Source: Vibrio injensis (GTDB lineage Bacteria; Pseudomonadota; Gammaproteobacteria; Enterobacterales; Vibrionaceae). From it: DNA of 64,000 nucleotides. Positions 37,326 through 47,061 of this stretch are shown piece after piece. The stretch is taken from the NCBI RefSeq assembly GCF_001895205.1, contig NZ_BDJF01000027.1, forward strand, positions 698,006 to 762,005, in the 5' to 3' direction. The notes beneath the pieces are model-generated. The model saw only the letters and a list, made by a program, of their open reading frames with translations, had not been told where the DNA came from and ran no database searches. Numbering within the stretch: position 1 is the stretch's first letter; every line of letters begins with the position of its first letter. The translations under genes were made by a program, and so were the position numbers.

Positions 37326-39993
37326 TTACGGTTCGGTTAGGGTCAAGACCATGTCTGCCGTTCCATCTTCAAAGTGGATCTCGATACTAAAGCCCAGTTT
37401 TTGGGCTAAATTAAGCATCCCTTTATTGCTAGGCATGGTCATACCCGAGATGCGGGCAGTCCCTTTCGCTTGGCAGTAATCAATGATCTTTTTCATTAAC
37501 AATGATCCGAGCCCTTTTCCTTTAAGATCGGAGCGGATCAAAATGGCAAATTCAGCATCACTGTTATCATGGTTGATTAATGCTCGTGAGACACCAATGA
37601 TCTCTGCTGGTGAGGTTTTATGGCTGACAGCAACAAAAGCCATCTCTCGGTCATAATCAATTTGGGTAAAGTTGGCTAGGGCTTCGTGATTAAACTCACC
37701 GACATCCGAAAAAAAACGTTTGTATAGATCTTCTTTTGAAACTCGATTGATAAAAGCGGCATGTTGTGGCTCATCTTCGGGGAGAATCGGTCGAATCGTT
37801 AGCGGCTCCCCATCTTTAGCTATGATATTTTCGACCAATTCAGAAGGATAGGGGCGAATAGCTAATCGACTTTGTGCATCCCCTTCGAAACGTTGTAATA
37901 CCAAATCAGCATCTAGAATCGTAAATTGATCGCCATTGACCAGCAAAGGGTGAATATCTAATTCGTGTACTTGTGGACATTCAATAATCAGTTGGGAGAT
38001 TCGGACTAAAAACTCGGATAAACCGTCAATATCAATAGGAATTGGTTGTTTTTGCAAACGAATTTTACCGCTGCGTAGCGCTCGAACAATTAAGTATCTT
38101 GCCAGTGTCATGTTTAATGGTGGTAATGCCGCGACCGCATCCAGTGATTCCTCCCACTCTGATCCTCCTTGGCCCAGTAAAATCACTGGACCAAAAATAG
38201 CATCGTGTTTGACTTTAAGCCAGTTTGGCCATCGCTTGCACTAACAAGCCATACACTCTGGCTGCCGGATAGGAGAGTTGAGTTCTATCAAGGATCGATT
38301 GCGCGGCATTAGCCACTTCGTTACGGTTGCGTAGGTTAAGCATAACGCCTTGCACGTCGGATTTATGACTAATGTCTGGAGATCGCAATTTTACCGCAAC
38401 CGGATAGCCAATCGTTTCTGCTATGTGTACCGCCTCGCTACTGTCTGAAGCAATCCAGGTAGGTAACACATTAAAATGAAAGCATTTGAGGAACGTACCT
38501 ATTTGATGAGTATCAATGTGCACACTTTCTTGTTCGCTTAAATGCTCGGCTATCCACGCTTTGGCGCTATTGATTTCTGACGCGGTCACCAACTCAGTGG
38601 TCGTCGGGGTTTCCATCAGCTGTTTTTGGTTACGCCTAAATTCAACCAAATGCATGAAGGCCACGACCGCACTTTCTGGTGTGCGGTAGGTCGGGATGCC
38701 AGCTTGAGTAAAAATGTGCCGAGCCGGGCGAGCGGTGAGTTCCCCAGACCAATTGGTCAGAATATTAAAACGCCTCGCCCGAGGGTGAGTTTTGATCACC
38801 TCAACAATAGCCATTGCTGTTTGCTCTGAGTGCGCGATGGCGGAAGGAGAGTGCATAATCAGAATGGCATCGATATCATCACTATCAAGCACTGCTTTTA
38901 ACGCATTAACATAACGAATGTGGTCAGCATCTCCAACAATATCTATTGGGTTGTTTTGCGACCAACTACGTGGAAGGCATTGATCAAGCTGTTGATAAAC
39001 GGTTGGATTTAATTGTGCTAATTTCCCCCCACGTTCGAGCAACGTATCGACGGCCATAATAGCAGGTCCACCACCATTAGTGATGATTGCCAGTCGCTCG
39101 CCTTGGAGTGGTACGGCATGAGTTAACGTTTCAACGGCGGCAAACAGCTCATGCGTATTATTAACCCTCAGCATACCGGTTCTGCGAATGGCAGAGTCAT
39201 AAATAATATCTAGGGTATCTTCGCCTCCAGTGTGTATTTTAGCTGCCTTTCGTCCTGCCGCGGTTCTACCACCTTTTAAAACAAGTATTCGTCGATTACG
39301 AGACGCGGCACGTGCTGCGGATAAAAAGCGACGTGCATCTTTGATGGTATCGACATACAACAAAATAGCATGAGTGTGTTTGTCGATACTGAGCGAATCG
39401 AGCAAATCGGCGAAGTCGATATCGCAGGCGTTGCCTAGGGAAATAAAAGCCGAAAAGCCAATTTGTTTATCATTGGCCCAATCGAGAATCGTCGTGCATA
39501 CCGCAGCCGATTGGGAGATAAAAGCAATATGCCCCTTTAAGGCATTAACCGGAGAAAATGAGCCATTGAAATGTATCCAGGGCAGAATAATCCCAAGGCT
39601 ATTAGGGCCTAGTACGCGAATTCCGGCTTGCTTGGCAATCGTTAGGCACTGCTGCTGAATTTCGTGCTGTTGAGCATCTTCACTGTACATATCGGCGGAT
39701 AATACGATAACGCATGAGACGCCTTTTTCTGCCAATTGGCTAAAGAGTTGTAGATTACGAGAAGCATGAGTACAAAGAATCGCAATATCGGGGACGAGAG
39801 GTAAATCAAGTACAGTTTTGTAAGCCAAGACGCCACATACCGATGGGTAACGTGGCGTCACCGGCATAATTGCCCCATCGAAACCGCCCTGAAGTAGGTT
39901 TTTCATAACGATATTACCCGCTCGAAAAGATCGCGTTGAAGCGCCGATCACAGCCACAGATCTTGGATTAAGTAGCGGGTTGATAGAATTCAT
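37326..39993 (-). pseudogene. Pat/YfiQ-type protein lysine acetyltransferase, frameshifted
   Basis: Two consecutive frames together encode the layout of bacterial PatZ/YfiQ (about 886 residues): 39993-38215 holds the CoA-binding and succinyl-CoA-synthetase-like domains (MNSINPLLNPRSVAVIGAS, GPNSLGI, NPIDIVGDAD, ATP-grasp start), and 38186-37326 holds the rest of the ATP-grasp and a GNAT domain (FILIRSDLKGKGLGSLL type CoA loop). The break is at about 38214: the upstream frame ends at VQAMAKLA-stop, while KVKHDAIFGPVILLGQGG continues in another frame. Some residues of the conserved linker are missing, so a short deletion is likely. Normally it acetylates acetyl-CoA synthetase; here it is probably inactive or made as two pieces. 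Confidence 0.75.
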
Positions 39994-40273
39994 GATGTGA
40001 AGACCTAACAGGTAATGAGCCTAATAACCAAGTTTTGCCTCTGGTGTGAAATGTTTACCAAAGGTCAATACCGCCTTATGAACAATACTTTAGTTAAAAT
40101 TGTCTGATGGTGTTGATGTATTTAGTCTGGATGTGATCTTCATGACATCATCTCTCTTCCAGTTTGTGTCATAAATCACAGGATAATCAGAGATAATGAC
40201 ATCCTATACTTGATTATAAGACGCGCTATCGGCATGATTTACATTACTTTCTATCTAAGGTGTGTATTGGTTT

Positions 40274-40849
40274 ATGAAAAGAATTGCGATTGTTGGTTTG
40301 TGCGCGCTGCTCGCCGCCTGTGCCTCGGAAAATTATATCACGGATGTAACAACTCAAAGTCATACGGAAGAGTTTGCTGTAGCCGATATTCCTAAACCTA
40401 TCGTCTCAGAAAGGGGCAATGCTGACGGAGTATCCGAACGCAATGTTCAAGCTCAAGTGATCAAAATGACGCCTGCCGAAGAGCAAAAAATCGTTAAAGC
40501 CACGCCACCAGCTAAACCTAAAGTTACCATTGCTCCACCAACTGAGCAGCAATTGGCAATGAATCCACGTTATGGCTTTACCATTCAAGTTGTCGCTGTT
40601 GGCGCACAAACCAAAGTTGATCAATTTGCTAATCAGTTACCTAAAGATGGCCAACCAATTTGGGAAAACTACAAGGTTGTTAATGGTACTAAATGGTACA
40701 CGGTTTTGTATGGTGATTACGCCACTCGTCAGGAAGCATTGAATGCCTTGCAAGGATTACCTGAAGAATTTCGTGACTTGAAACCATTTGTTAAGAGTAT
40801 CGATAGTATTAAAAATTCAGACTTTCCTACATTAAATAAACTCAATTAA
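40274..40849 (+). CDS. SPOR-domain lipoprotein
   Basis: A 191-residue lipoprotein: lipobox LLAAC (Cys at about 16), a Pro/Lys/Thr-rich linker, and a C-terminal SPOR domain (FTIQVVAVGAQTKVDQFANQL, WYTVLYGDYATRQEALNAL). SPOR domains bind septal peptidoglycan stripped of stem peptides. The ATG at 40274 gives the signal peptide; the frame extends to 40262. A terminator follows. Confidence 0.88.
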   Translation: MKRIAIVGLCALLAACASENYITDVTTQSHTEEFAVADIPKPIVSERGNADGVSERNVQAQVIKMTPAEEQKIVKATPPAKPKVTIAPPTEQQLAMNPRYGFTIQVVAVGAQTKVDQFANQLPKDGQPIWENYKVVNGTKWYTVLYGDYATRQEALNALQGLPEEFRDLKPFVKSIDSIKNSDFPTLNKLN

Positions 40850-40862
40850 TGAACATCTACAA

Positions 40863-40888
40863 CAGGGGCTTTTGCCCCTGTGCTGTTT
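40863..40888 (+). terminator. Terminator after the SPOR gene
   Basis: CAGGGGC and GCCCCTG with a TTTT loop, followed by a T-rich stretch TGCTGTTTATT. Confidence 0.75.
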
Positions 40889-41044
40889 ATTCTCTACACA
40901 ATTAAACTAAGATTAGGTAATAAATCCTTTTCTATGGTGTACCTCTGTGCTGAATTGTCTATCATAGCCGATAGAATGAATGTGGTTACCACATCAGTTG
41001 GTCTTGTGGTCTGCAAGCAAATTTTGGTGTAACGGAACGGTTTA

Positions 41045-42049
41045 ATGAATAAAACAACAATTTTACTTTTATGTGGTGGAGGCTCGTCAGAACACGAGAT
41101 CTCGCTAGTTTCTGCTGATTATTTACAGCAACAACTGACGTTAACGTCATCGTTCGACGTGATTCGAGTAGAGATGAAACCCACGGGGTGGTTTACTGAT
41201 TCCGGTGATATGGTTTACCTTGATACGAATTCTGCCTCACTAAATAGCGATCATGGCTCTCGTCACATCGATTTTGTTGTGCCTTGCATCCACGGCTATC
41301 CGGGTGAAACGGGCGATATCCAATCAATGTTAGAGCTGGCCGGTATCCCATATTTAGGATGTGGACCAGAAGCCAGCAGTAATAGTTTCAATAAAATCAC
41401 GTCGAAACTGTGGTATGACGCACTCGGTATTCCTAATACACCCTACTTATTTTTAACAGAAAATAACGATGAAGCTTTACGTCAAGCCCAGCTAGCTTTT
41501 GATAAATGGGGCTCTGTATTCATCAAGGCGGCTCGGCAAGGTTCATCGGTTGGCTGTTACAAGGTCACCGATAGGCAGCAAATTGCCAAGGCAATTGATG
41601 ATGCATTTACCTTTTCTGATCAAGTGCTGGTTGAACAAGCCGTCAAACCGCGAGAGTTAGAGGTTGCTGCTTATGAGCTTGGGGGAAAACTCCATATTAC
41701 TCAGCCTGGCGAGATCATTGCTCCTGATGATGCTTTTTATAGCTATGAAGAGAAGTACAGTGCCAATAGTCATTCAATTACTAAAGTAGCTGCGGATAAT
41801 ATCACTGTAGAGCAAAGAGATCTCATTAAGCGCTGTGCAGAGAAGGTTTTTGTGCATATGAAATTAAGGCATCTTGCTCGAATAGACTTTTTCCTTACCT
41901 CACAAGGCGAAATTTATCTTAATGAAGTGAATACTTTTCCTGGAATGACGCCCATTTCCATGTTCCCGAAAATGCTGGAACACCACGGCCACTCATTCTC
42001 GGTTTTTTTAGCTGATTGTGTCCAACGCTCACTTATGTCCAAGGTTTAA
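41045..42049 (+). CDS. ddl: D-alanine--D-alanine ligase
   Basis: A 334-residue ATP-grasp ligase with the Ddl signatures LLCGGGSSEHEISLVSA at the N-terminus, PCIHGYPGETGDIQ, SSVGCYKV and LNEVNTFPGMTP. It joins two D-alanines for peptidoglycan. The 3' end overlaps the convergent recombinase-like gene by 17 bases. Vibrios usually have a second ddl in the division cluster, so this is likely the paralogous copy. Confidence 0.92.
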   Translation: MNKTTILLLCGGGSSEHEISLVSADYLQQQLTLTSSFDVIRVEMKPTGWFTDSGDMVYLDTNSASLNSDHGSRHIDFVVPCIHGYPGETGDIQSMLELAGIPYLGCGPEASSNSFNKITSKLWYDALGIPNTPYLFLTENNDEALRQAQLAFDKWGSVFIKAARQGSSVGCYKVTDRQQIAKAIDDAFTFSDQVLVEQAVKPRELEVAAYELGGKLHITQPGEIIAPDDAFYSYEEKYSANSHSITKVAADNITVEQRDLIKRCAEKVFVHMKLRHLARIDFFLTSQGEIYLNEVNTFPGMTPISMFPKMLEHHGHSFSVFLADCVQRSLMSKV

Positions 42050-42986
42050 TTCGAGTAAATTTTATTTTAGCAACTTCTGCGGTGTATAATTTACCTAAGT
42101 ATTGGTTAGGCATCGCAGGGCTTAACCAACGCCCAAAACTTTGAATATCTTTAGTATGATAGCCTTGTTCGGCTAGCTCTTTTACGGCACCAATTCGGGT
42201 CGATTGACCTGAAAATTTTAAATGTGGTAGAGCTAATAAATCACCAGCACGCCTTAATATACGGTAGATGGATGAATCATCTAAAGGTTGATTATTGATA
42301 TTGCCATGCCTATCAATCGAGCGAAAAACTGCGCCATCTTGCTGAGAGATCAATGCCGTCCAACGAGCTAATATTTGCTGCGCTGAAGGGGATAATTGAT
42401 AGATTTCATTGCCAATGCTAAGTTGACTATGATCTTCTGCTATATCTTTGAAGCTGAGCTTTTTAAGCTCTCCTCGTTTCATGGCACATTCAAACATCAC
42501 GTGATAGATAGCCAAATCACGTATTGCTAGACTTTCATTGCTTTCGGCCATTAATTGATAAAGTGATGCCAAGTGTTGACGAGTAAAACATTCAGCCTGT
42601 TTCTCATCGCCGTATTTTTCCGCCCTTAAGCGTTGAAGAAGTTGACGAACTTGCACATTCAACGTCGGATCTTTTTGATTCAGTAAGTAATGAATCATAC
42701 CGATAGTGACAGAGTAACGTCTAATGGTACTAAACTTTCTTACCTTGGCTTCACTTTCAAGAAATAATCTAACGGCGGTAACGGAAGCCGGTAAAGGGTT
42801 TACCGATTTTCTTTGGCAAAATTCAGTGAAAATATTCCAATCTTTACTGAAGGCGAGTAATGAATTTTTTTGATAATGTTCTTGGGTCAATAGAGCAAGC
42901 TGCTGTGGTGTGATAGGATGCTTAAATTCCAATAGTTTAGCTTTGATCTGTTTTGCTTCAGTCAATTGTACAAGAGGTCTTTTCAT
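42033..42986 (-). CDS. Tyrosine-recombinase-like protein
   Basis: A 317-residue protein with the core-binding SAM-like domain (residues about 40-130) and a C-terminal phage-integrase fold. Arg I lies in MKRGELKKL; box II is GQSTRIG, with Gln where most members have His; the nucleophile Tyr lies in MPNQYLG. It is not an integron integrase: the IntI-specific extra motif is absent. It sits in core genes, not next to attC or att sites, so it looks like a domesticated recombinase. Confidence 0.75.
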   Translation of the reverse strand: MKRPLVQLTEAKQIKAKLLEFKHPITPQQLALLTQEHYQKNSLLAFSKDWNIFTEFCQRKSVNPLPASVTAVRLFLESEAKVRKFSTIRRYSVTIGMIHYLLNQKDPTLNVQVRQLLQRLRAEKYGDEKQAECFTRQHLASLYQLMAESNESLAIRDLAIYHVMFECAMKRGELKKLSFKDIAEDHSQLSIGNEIYQLSPSAQQILARWTALISQQDGAVFRSIDRHGNINNQPLDDSSIYRILRRAGDLLALPHLKFSGQSTRIGAVKELAEQGYHTKDIQSFGRWLSPAMPNQYLGKLYTAEVAKIKFTRIKPWT

Positions 42987-43087
42987 GTTAACGCACTATA
43001 ACTTTCTAATTAGTTACTAAATATACTTGCGTACCGAGAAGATACAATTATTATTTAACTATCAATGACAAAAATAAGTAGGTCATC

Positions 43088-43474
43088 ATGGCAATTACTA
43101 CATACCGAGGGTTTACTTTAAAATCTGCAGATAACTCCCCAGACATCTGGCAAGTGCAGATCAAAAAAAACGTTTTAACTGGAAACCTCGCTGCAGTAAA
43201 AAAAAGTATTGATTGGTTTTGTGATACGGCATCGCTGATTGACCCAAGTGAATTTGAATCGATTGGCAAAAAACGGGAAGGTAGTGCACAAACAATTCAA
43301 GAGCAATTTAACGGTTTCATGTTAAAAAATGATACCGGAGAACCCAATGGATGGTATTGCTTTTTCAATGGCCGCTTGATCAAAGGAGCAAAAGTTGCTA
43401 TTCAAAAACATATCGAAGCTTATCTGATTGCAAAACAGAAAGCGGAAGCCCAACAAACTCAATTAAAAAAATAA
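43088..43474 (+). CDS. DUF3319 family protein
   Basis: A 128-residue soluble protein, MAITTYRGFTLKSADNS, with an EANGWYCFFNG-like middle part (here EPNGWYCFFNGRLIKG) and a basic C-terminal tail rich in Gln and Lys. It matches a Vibrio family of unknown function. It lies 18 bases upstream of yciH in one operon. Confidence 0.75.
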   Translation: MAITTYRGFTLKSADNSPDIWQVQIKKNVLTGNLAAVKKSIDWFCDTASLIDPSEFESIGKKREGSAQTIQEQFNGFMLKNDTGEPNGWYCFFNGRLIKGAKVAIQKHIEAYLIAKQKAEAQQTQLKK

Positions 43475-43492
43475 CAAAGAACGAAGTATATT

Positions 43493-43804
43493 ATGACTCT
43501 TGTATATTCAACGGAAACGGGCCGTATTAAGCCTGAAGCCCCAAGCATTGAGCGTCCAAAAGGTGATGGGATTGTCAGAATTCACAAAGAAACAAAAGGC
43601 CGAAAAGGCAAAGGTGTGTCGATTATTAAGGGTTTAGATCTTGATGATGCGCCTCTAAAGTTGCTGGCTGCTGAGCTAAAAAAGTCCTGTGGCTGCGGTG
43701 GTTCGATAAAGGACGGCCACATTGAAATTCAAGGTGAAATGCGTGACAAAATTAAGCAGTTGCTTGAAAAAAAAGGTTACACGGTAAAGCTTGCTGGCAG
43801 CTAA
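43493..43804 (+). CDS. yciH: YciH, SUI1/eIF1-family translation factor
   Basis: A 103-residue SUI1-domain protein: VRIHKETKGRKGKGVSII, KKSCGCGGSIKDG and IEIQGEMRDKIKQLL are the eIF1 signature. YciH modulates translation initiation fidelity in stress. The stop lies inside a strong hairpin. Confidence 0.92.
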   Translation: MTLVYSTETGRIKPEAPSIERPKGDGIVRIHKETKGRKGKGVSIIKGLDLDDAPLKLLAAELKKSCGCGGSIKDGHIEIQGEMRDKIKQLLEKKGYTVKLAGS

Positions 43805-43845
43805 TAACGACACTTGTATGTTGATAACAAGAGTCGTTATTAGCT
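43799..43845 (+). terminator. Long hairpin covering the yciH stop codon
   Basis: Perfect 13-base arms AGCTAATAACGAC / GTCGTTATTAGCT enclose a further ACTTGT...AACAAG pair. It begins inside the last codons of yciH and is followed by ATTTTATGG, a weak T-tract, so it is a likely but not certain terminator. Confidence 0.65.
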
Positions 43846-43857
43846 ATTTTATGGTAA

Positions 43858-43913
43858 ATAGACCTTATGTTTAATCTTCGGCGTATGCTGAGTAGAAGTA
43901 GAGTAAGGTCTAT
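43858..43913. other. Structured element of unknown role upstream of metY
   Basis: Perfect ten-base arms ATAGACCTTA / TAAGGTCTAT enclose a nested helix (CTTC...GAAG with GGC...GCT). CTCTTTTTATC follows ten bases later. It could be a second terminator or a cis-regulatory RNA. No known SAM riboswitch pattern could be fitted. Confidence 0.5.
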
Positions 43914-44035
43914 CTCAAGCTCTCTTTTTATCGCCCACATTGAATAGATAAAACCACCTTTACCTTCGCCGATTTATTTAACATAACAATGATAATGCGC
44001 ACTAAAGTGTGACCGTTAACATTGACAGGAATATC

Positions 44036-44086
44036 ATGCCCATGGTTCTATACATGCCTTACGTTTATCACTATAAGGACATGTAA
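44036..44086 (+). CDS. Short Met-rich upstream ORF before metY
   Basis: MPMVLYMPYVYHYKDM, 16 codons with four Met and four Tyr, preceded by ACAGGA and ending in TAA that overlaps the metY ATG (TAATG). The metY ribosome binding site AAGGAC is inside this ORF. Translation of the two is thus likely coupled. Whether it is a leader peptide is an inference. Confidence 0.4.
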   Translation: MPMVLYMPYVYHYKDM

Positions 44087-45357
44087 TGAAACGTGAAACG
44101 ATAGCTTTACACCATGGTTATCATGCTGATAATCAAAACTCTGTTGCGGTACCTATTCATCAAACTACTTCATTCAGTTTTAATGATGCACAACATGCAG
44201 CCGATCTTTTTGATTTAAAAGTTCAAGGTAATATTTATTCTAGGATAATGAATCCAACCTGTGATGTGCTTGAGCAACGTATCTCGGCGCTTGAAGGTGG
44301 TATTGGCGCTTTGGCGGTAGCTTCTGGTATGGCCGCGATTACTTATGCTATCCAAACTCTTGCTCAAGCTGGCGATAATATTATTTCTATCAGTGAGTTA
44401 TATGGTGGTACTTATAATCTATTTGCTCATACTTTGCCCAGACAAGGCATTGAAGTTCGATTTGTAGACAAAGATAATTTTACTCAGTTAGCTCAACTGA
44501 TTGATGATAGAACCCGAGCGGTTTTTTGTGAAAGTATCGGTAATCCATCCGGCAGTATTGTTGACATTGAAACGCTGGCTAACTTAGTTCATCAACATGG
44601 TTTACCATTAATTGTTGATAATACTGTTGCGACCCCCTTTTTATGGCGACCTTTTGAACATGGCGCGGACATTGTTGTTCACTCTGCGACCAAATATATT
44701 GGCGGTCACGGAACCACGATTGGTGGTCTGATTGTCGATTCAGGTAAATTCCCATGGCATGCTTACCCACAGCGTTTCCCATTATTAAATGAACCCGATA
44801 TTTCATATCATGGTGTCAACTATGCTCAAGATATTGGTGCTGCGGCTTTTATTGCTCGAGCACGGGTCGTTCCTTTGAGGAATATGGGCGCGGCGCTGAG
44901 TGCTCACGCGGCTTGGAATCTGTTACAGGGATTAGAGACATTAGCTTTGCGGATTGAGCGAATTAATGATAATACTTTAGCTGTAGCTCAGTGGCTTAAC
45001 CAGCACCCACAAGTGAATTGGGTAAATTATGCAGGCTTAAGGACTCACAAAGATCACTCACTTGCCCAAAAATATATGCACGGAAAGGCGTCTGGCATTC
45101 TCAGTTTTGGTATAGTCGGTGGCCGAGAAGCTGGAACACGCTTTTATGATGCATTAAATCTAATTCTTCGTTTAGTGAATATTGGTGATGCTAAAAGTTG
45201 TGCTGCGATTCCAGCATCGACGACTCATCGCCAGCTCAATGATCAAGAATTACAAGCTGCGGGTGTTTCAGCCGATATGGTTAGATTATCGATAGGTATC
45301 GAGCATATTGATGATTTACTTGCGGACCTTGAACAAGCATTACAAGCAACATTGTAA
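44086..45357 (+). CDS. metY: O-acetylhomoserine sulfhydrylase (MetY-type)
   Basis: A 423-residue PLP enzyme of the Cys/Met metabolism family. Features: VPIHQTTSFSFNDAQHAADLF, SRIMNPTCDVLEQR, ASGMAAITYAI, the PLP Lys in HSATKYIGGHGTTIGG, and SIGIEHIDDLLADLE near the C-terminus. It makes homocysteine from O-acetylhomoserine and sulfide. Full length for the family. A stem follows its stop. Confidence 0.92.
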   Translation: MKRETIALHHGYHADNQNSVAVPIHQTTSFSFNDAQHAADLFDLKVQGNIYSRIMNPTCDVLEQRISALEGGIGALAVASGMAAITYAIQTLAQAGDNIISISELYGGTYNLFAHTLPRQGIEVRFVDKDNFTQLAQLIDDRTRAVFCESIGNPSGSIVDIETLANLVHQHGLPLIVDNTVATPFLWRPFEHGADIVVHSATKYIGGHGTTIGGLIVDSGKFPWHAYPQRFPLLNEPDISYHGVNYAQDIGAAAFIARARVVPLRNMGAALSAHAAWNLLQGLETLALRIERINDNTLAVAQWLNQHPQVNWVNYAGLRTHKDHSLAQKYMHGKASGILSFGIVGGREAGTRFYDALNLILRLVNIGDAKSCAAIPASTTHRQLNDQELQAAGVSADMVRLSIGIEHIDDLLADLEQALQATL

Positions 45358-45363
45358 ACATGT

Positions 45364-45402
45364 CAATCATGGCCCTGATGAGTATCGAATTAGTGGCCAT
45401 GA
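45364..45402 (+). terminator. Hairpin after metY
   Basis: ATCATGGCC and GGCCATGAT form perfect nine-base arms about 20 bases apart, followed by CACCCTTCCCCCTTTTTT. A plausible terminator with a late T-run. Confidence 0.65.
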
Positions 45403-45636
45403 TCATCACCCTTCCCCCTTTTTTATTAAGCTTATTTGCTCTTTAATTATTTCGTCTAATTCTATTATTTAAACTATTTCGTATATCAATAAAGTTACGC
45501 CGTATCTTAAGTTATAGTGCATTAGATTGTTGGATTTTTAGTACAGATGTGTATGGTATAAGTTCATAATTTAAAATGAATAAGTAAGTGATATTAATGA
45601 ACGAAGAGCACATGAGTGCTCTTCTAAATCAGATAG

Positions 45637-45801
45637 CTATTCGGTTTTATTCTGTAAATCTTCAGCATACTGACGGCGAATTTCCTGAGAAACGATTTGA
45701 ATCGCCTGTGCAGTGCTGATCCCTTTAGCCATCAATTTCTGAATTTTTTCTACAGCGGCTTGCTGTTCACTGTGAGTTAAAGTCGGTATATCGTCAAACA
45801 T
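45637..45801 (-). CDS. YoaH/UPF0181 family small protein (candidate vxrE)
   Basis: A 54-residue protein, [20 protein letters not shown], followed by [23 protein letters not shown] in shorter terms: the VEKIQ-LMAKGIS-AQAI pattern of the UPF0181/YoaH family. It is the last minus-strand gene of the vxr cluster, 41 bases after the TraF-like gene. Its Shine-Dalgarno AGGAG is the 3' arm of the terminator that separates it from that gene. Confidence 0.85.
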   Translation of the reverse strand: MFDDIPTLTHSEQQAAVEKIQKLMAKGISTAQAIQIVSQEIRRQYAEDLQNKTE

Positions 45802-45806
45802 AAAAA

Positions 45807-45826
45807 AGGCTCCTATTACGGAGCCT
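45807..45826 (-). terminator. Terminator that includes the yoaH ribosome binding site
   Basis: On the minus strand GGCTCC and GGAGCC form a stem with loop GTAATA followed by six T residues and then directly the yoaH ATG. The AGGAG in the descending arm is the only ribosome binding site for yoaH. Confidence 0.85.
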
Positions 45827-45842
45827 CACTATAAAGAGACAA

Positions 45843-47003
45843 TCAGTAACTAGCAAGAAAGTTTACGTATGCCCCCATAGCATTTTCATTGGTATAACTT
45901 GCACCAATATCAAGCTGAATGATATTCAACGGTGATAAACCAATCCCTGCAGTAATGGTGCCATCTCGGCCACTATAAGCTAGGTTTTTATTATACCCTA
46001 CTCTCAATTTTAATTGACGCATGATATCCACTTCACCACCAATACGGATCATCTGCGTATCATCGGCAAAGTTATTAAATCGGCGGTCGGTATTCAAATC
46101 ATAATCCACACTCAAGGTCGCATAATCAGCAACGATACCTGCACCGAGTGTGATTTGTGGGCGGATTTGATAATCATACTGAACAGAGTTAACCATTTGT
46201 GTCGTAATATCTCGACTGATCAAATTGGTGGCAGCCGCACCTAAACGATAAGGCCCATAAAACCATACCGCGCCAGCATCAATGTTAAATGTCGTTTCTC
46301 CCGTACCGTTATCTAACAAATCTTTGAATTCATAGTTGTTAAAGCTGGCTTGATAAACATAAGTATAAATGCGTTGTAATTTCGGAGTGATACCAAAAGC
46401 CATATGTTGACCGAGGAAGGTTTGATATTTGGCTAACGAGATACCAACTTCAGTAACGGCAATAGAGACGGCATTAATACCACTATTCTGTGCTTGCTCA
46501 AGAATACATTCAGGACTACCGGGATTAGCACTTACAGGGCAATCTGATGCGATGCTGGGAGCCGCATATACTTCTGTGTACGCTTTACCAAATATATTCG
46601 CAGAGATGTAGCGGTTTGGTATACCAAAAGCGATAACCCCGCCCAGGTTTGCGTTAAGGGTATCGCCGTCAATATCATTAAGCGCCGTCTGTAATTCGGT
46701 GGCTTTACTTGGATCATTACTATTAATAAGATCAGCAATATTATCGATACTTTTCACTAATTTATCAGGATCGTTATAAGTAAATCCAATGCTGGGTAAA
46801 ATCATCCCTGCGTCATCATTACGTCGATAAATAGCGACTAAAGCAGGATTATAGAACGGAGCAGTAAGATAGTTTGCTGAGACCACGCCAACGCCACCCA
46901 TGGCATCTCCGCGGGCTTCTATAGCATAATTTGCCGCAAGAGTCTCTGTGGCAACCAGCAGCGCAGGAAGCGTTAAAAGCCAAATGTGTTTTTTATTGTT
47001 CAT
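45843..47003 (-). CDS. TraF-like outer membrane beta-barrel protein (TraF_2 family; candidate vxrD)
   Basis: A protein of about 386 residues with a signal peptide (cleavage after ETLAA, about residue 23) and repeated amphipathic strands in the C-terminal half, ending in Tyr. The N-terminus ARGDAMGGVGV matches proteins named conjugal transfer TraF of the PF13729 type. They are chromosomal outer membrane proteins with no evidence of conjugation. The ATG at 47003 is preferred over a TTG two codons upstream. It follows the DUF2861 gene by 58 bases in the vxr operon. Confidence 0.78.
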   Translation of the reverse strand: MNNKKHIWLLTLPALLVATETLAANYAIEARGDAMGGVGVVSANYLTAPFYNPALVAIYRRNDDAGMILPSIGFTYNDPDKLVKSIDNIADLINSNDPSKATELQTALNDIDGDTLNANLGGVIAFGIPNRYISANIFGKAYTEVYAAPSIASDCPVSANPGSPECILEQAQNSGINAVSIAVTEVGISLAKYQTFLGQHMAFGITPKLQRIYTYVYQASFNNYEFKDLLDNGTGETTFNIDAGAVWFYGPYRLGAAATNLISRDITTQMVNSVQYDYQIRPQITLGAGIVADYATLSVDYDLNTDRRFNNFADDTQMIRIGGEVDIMRQLKLRVGYNKNLAYSGRDGTITAGIGLSPLNIIQLDIGASYTNENAMGAYVNFLASY

Positions 47004-47061
47004 ATCCAATAAACCGTTGGTTACTTTGTTGTTATAACGGCTTATTGTCTATCAACTTTAA

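Noticed and set aside
43858..43913. SAM riboswitch upstream of metY
   Set aside because: The stem pattern and conserved bases of SAM-I, SAM-II or SAM-V could not be fitted; kept only as an unexplained structured element.
45843..47003. Conjugation gene traF
   Set aside because: The family name is misleading; there are no other transfer genes and the protein looks like an outer membrane barrel in the vxr operon.
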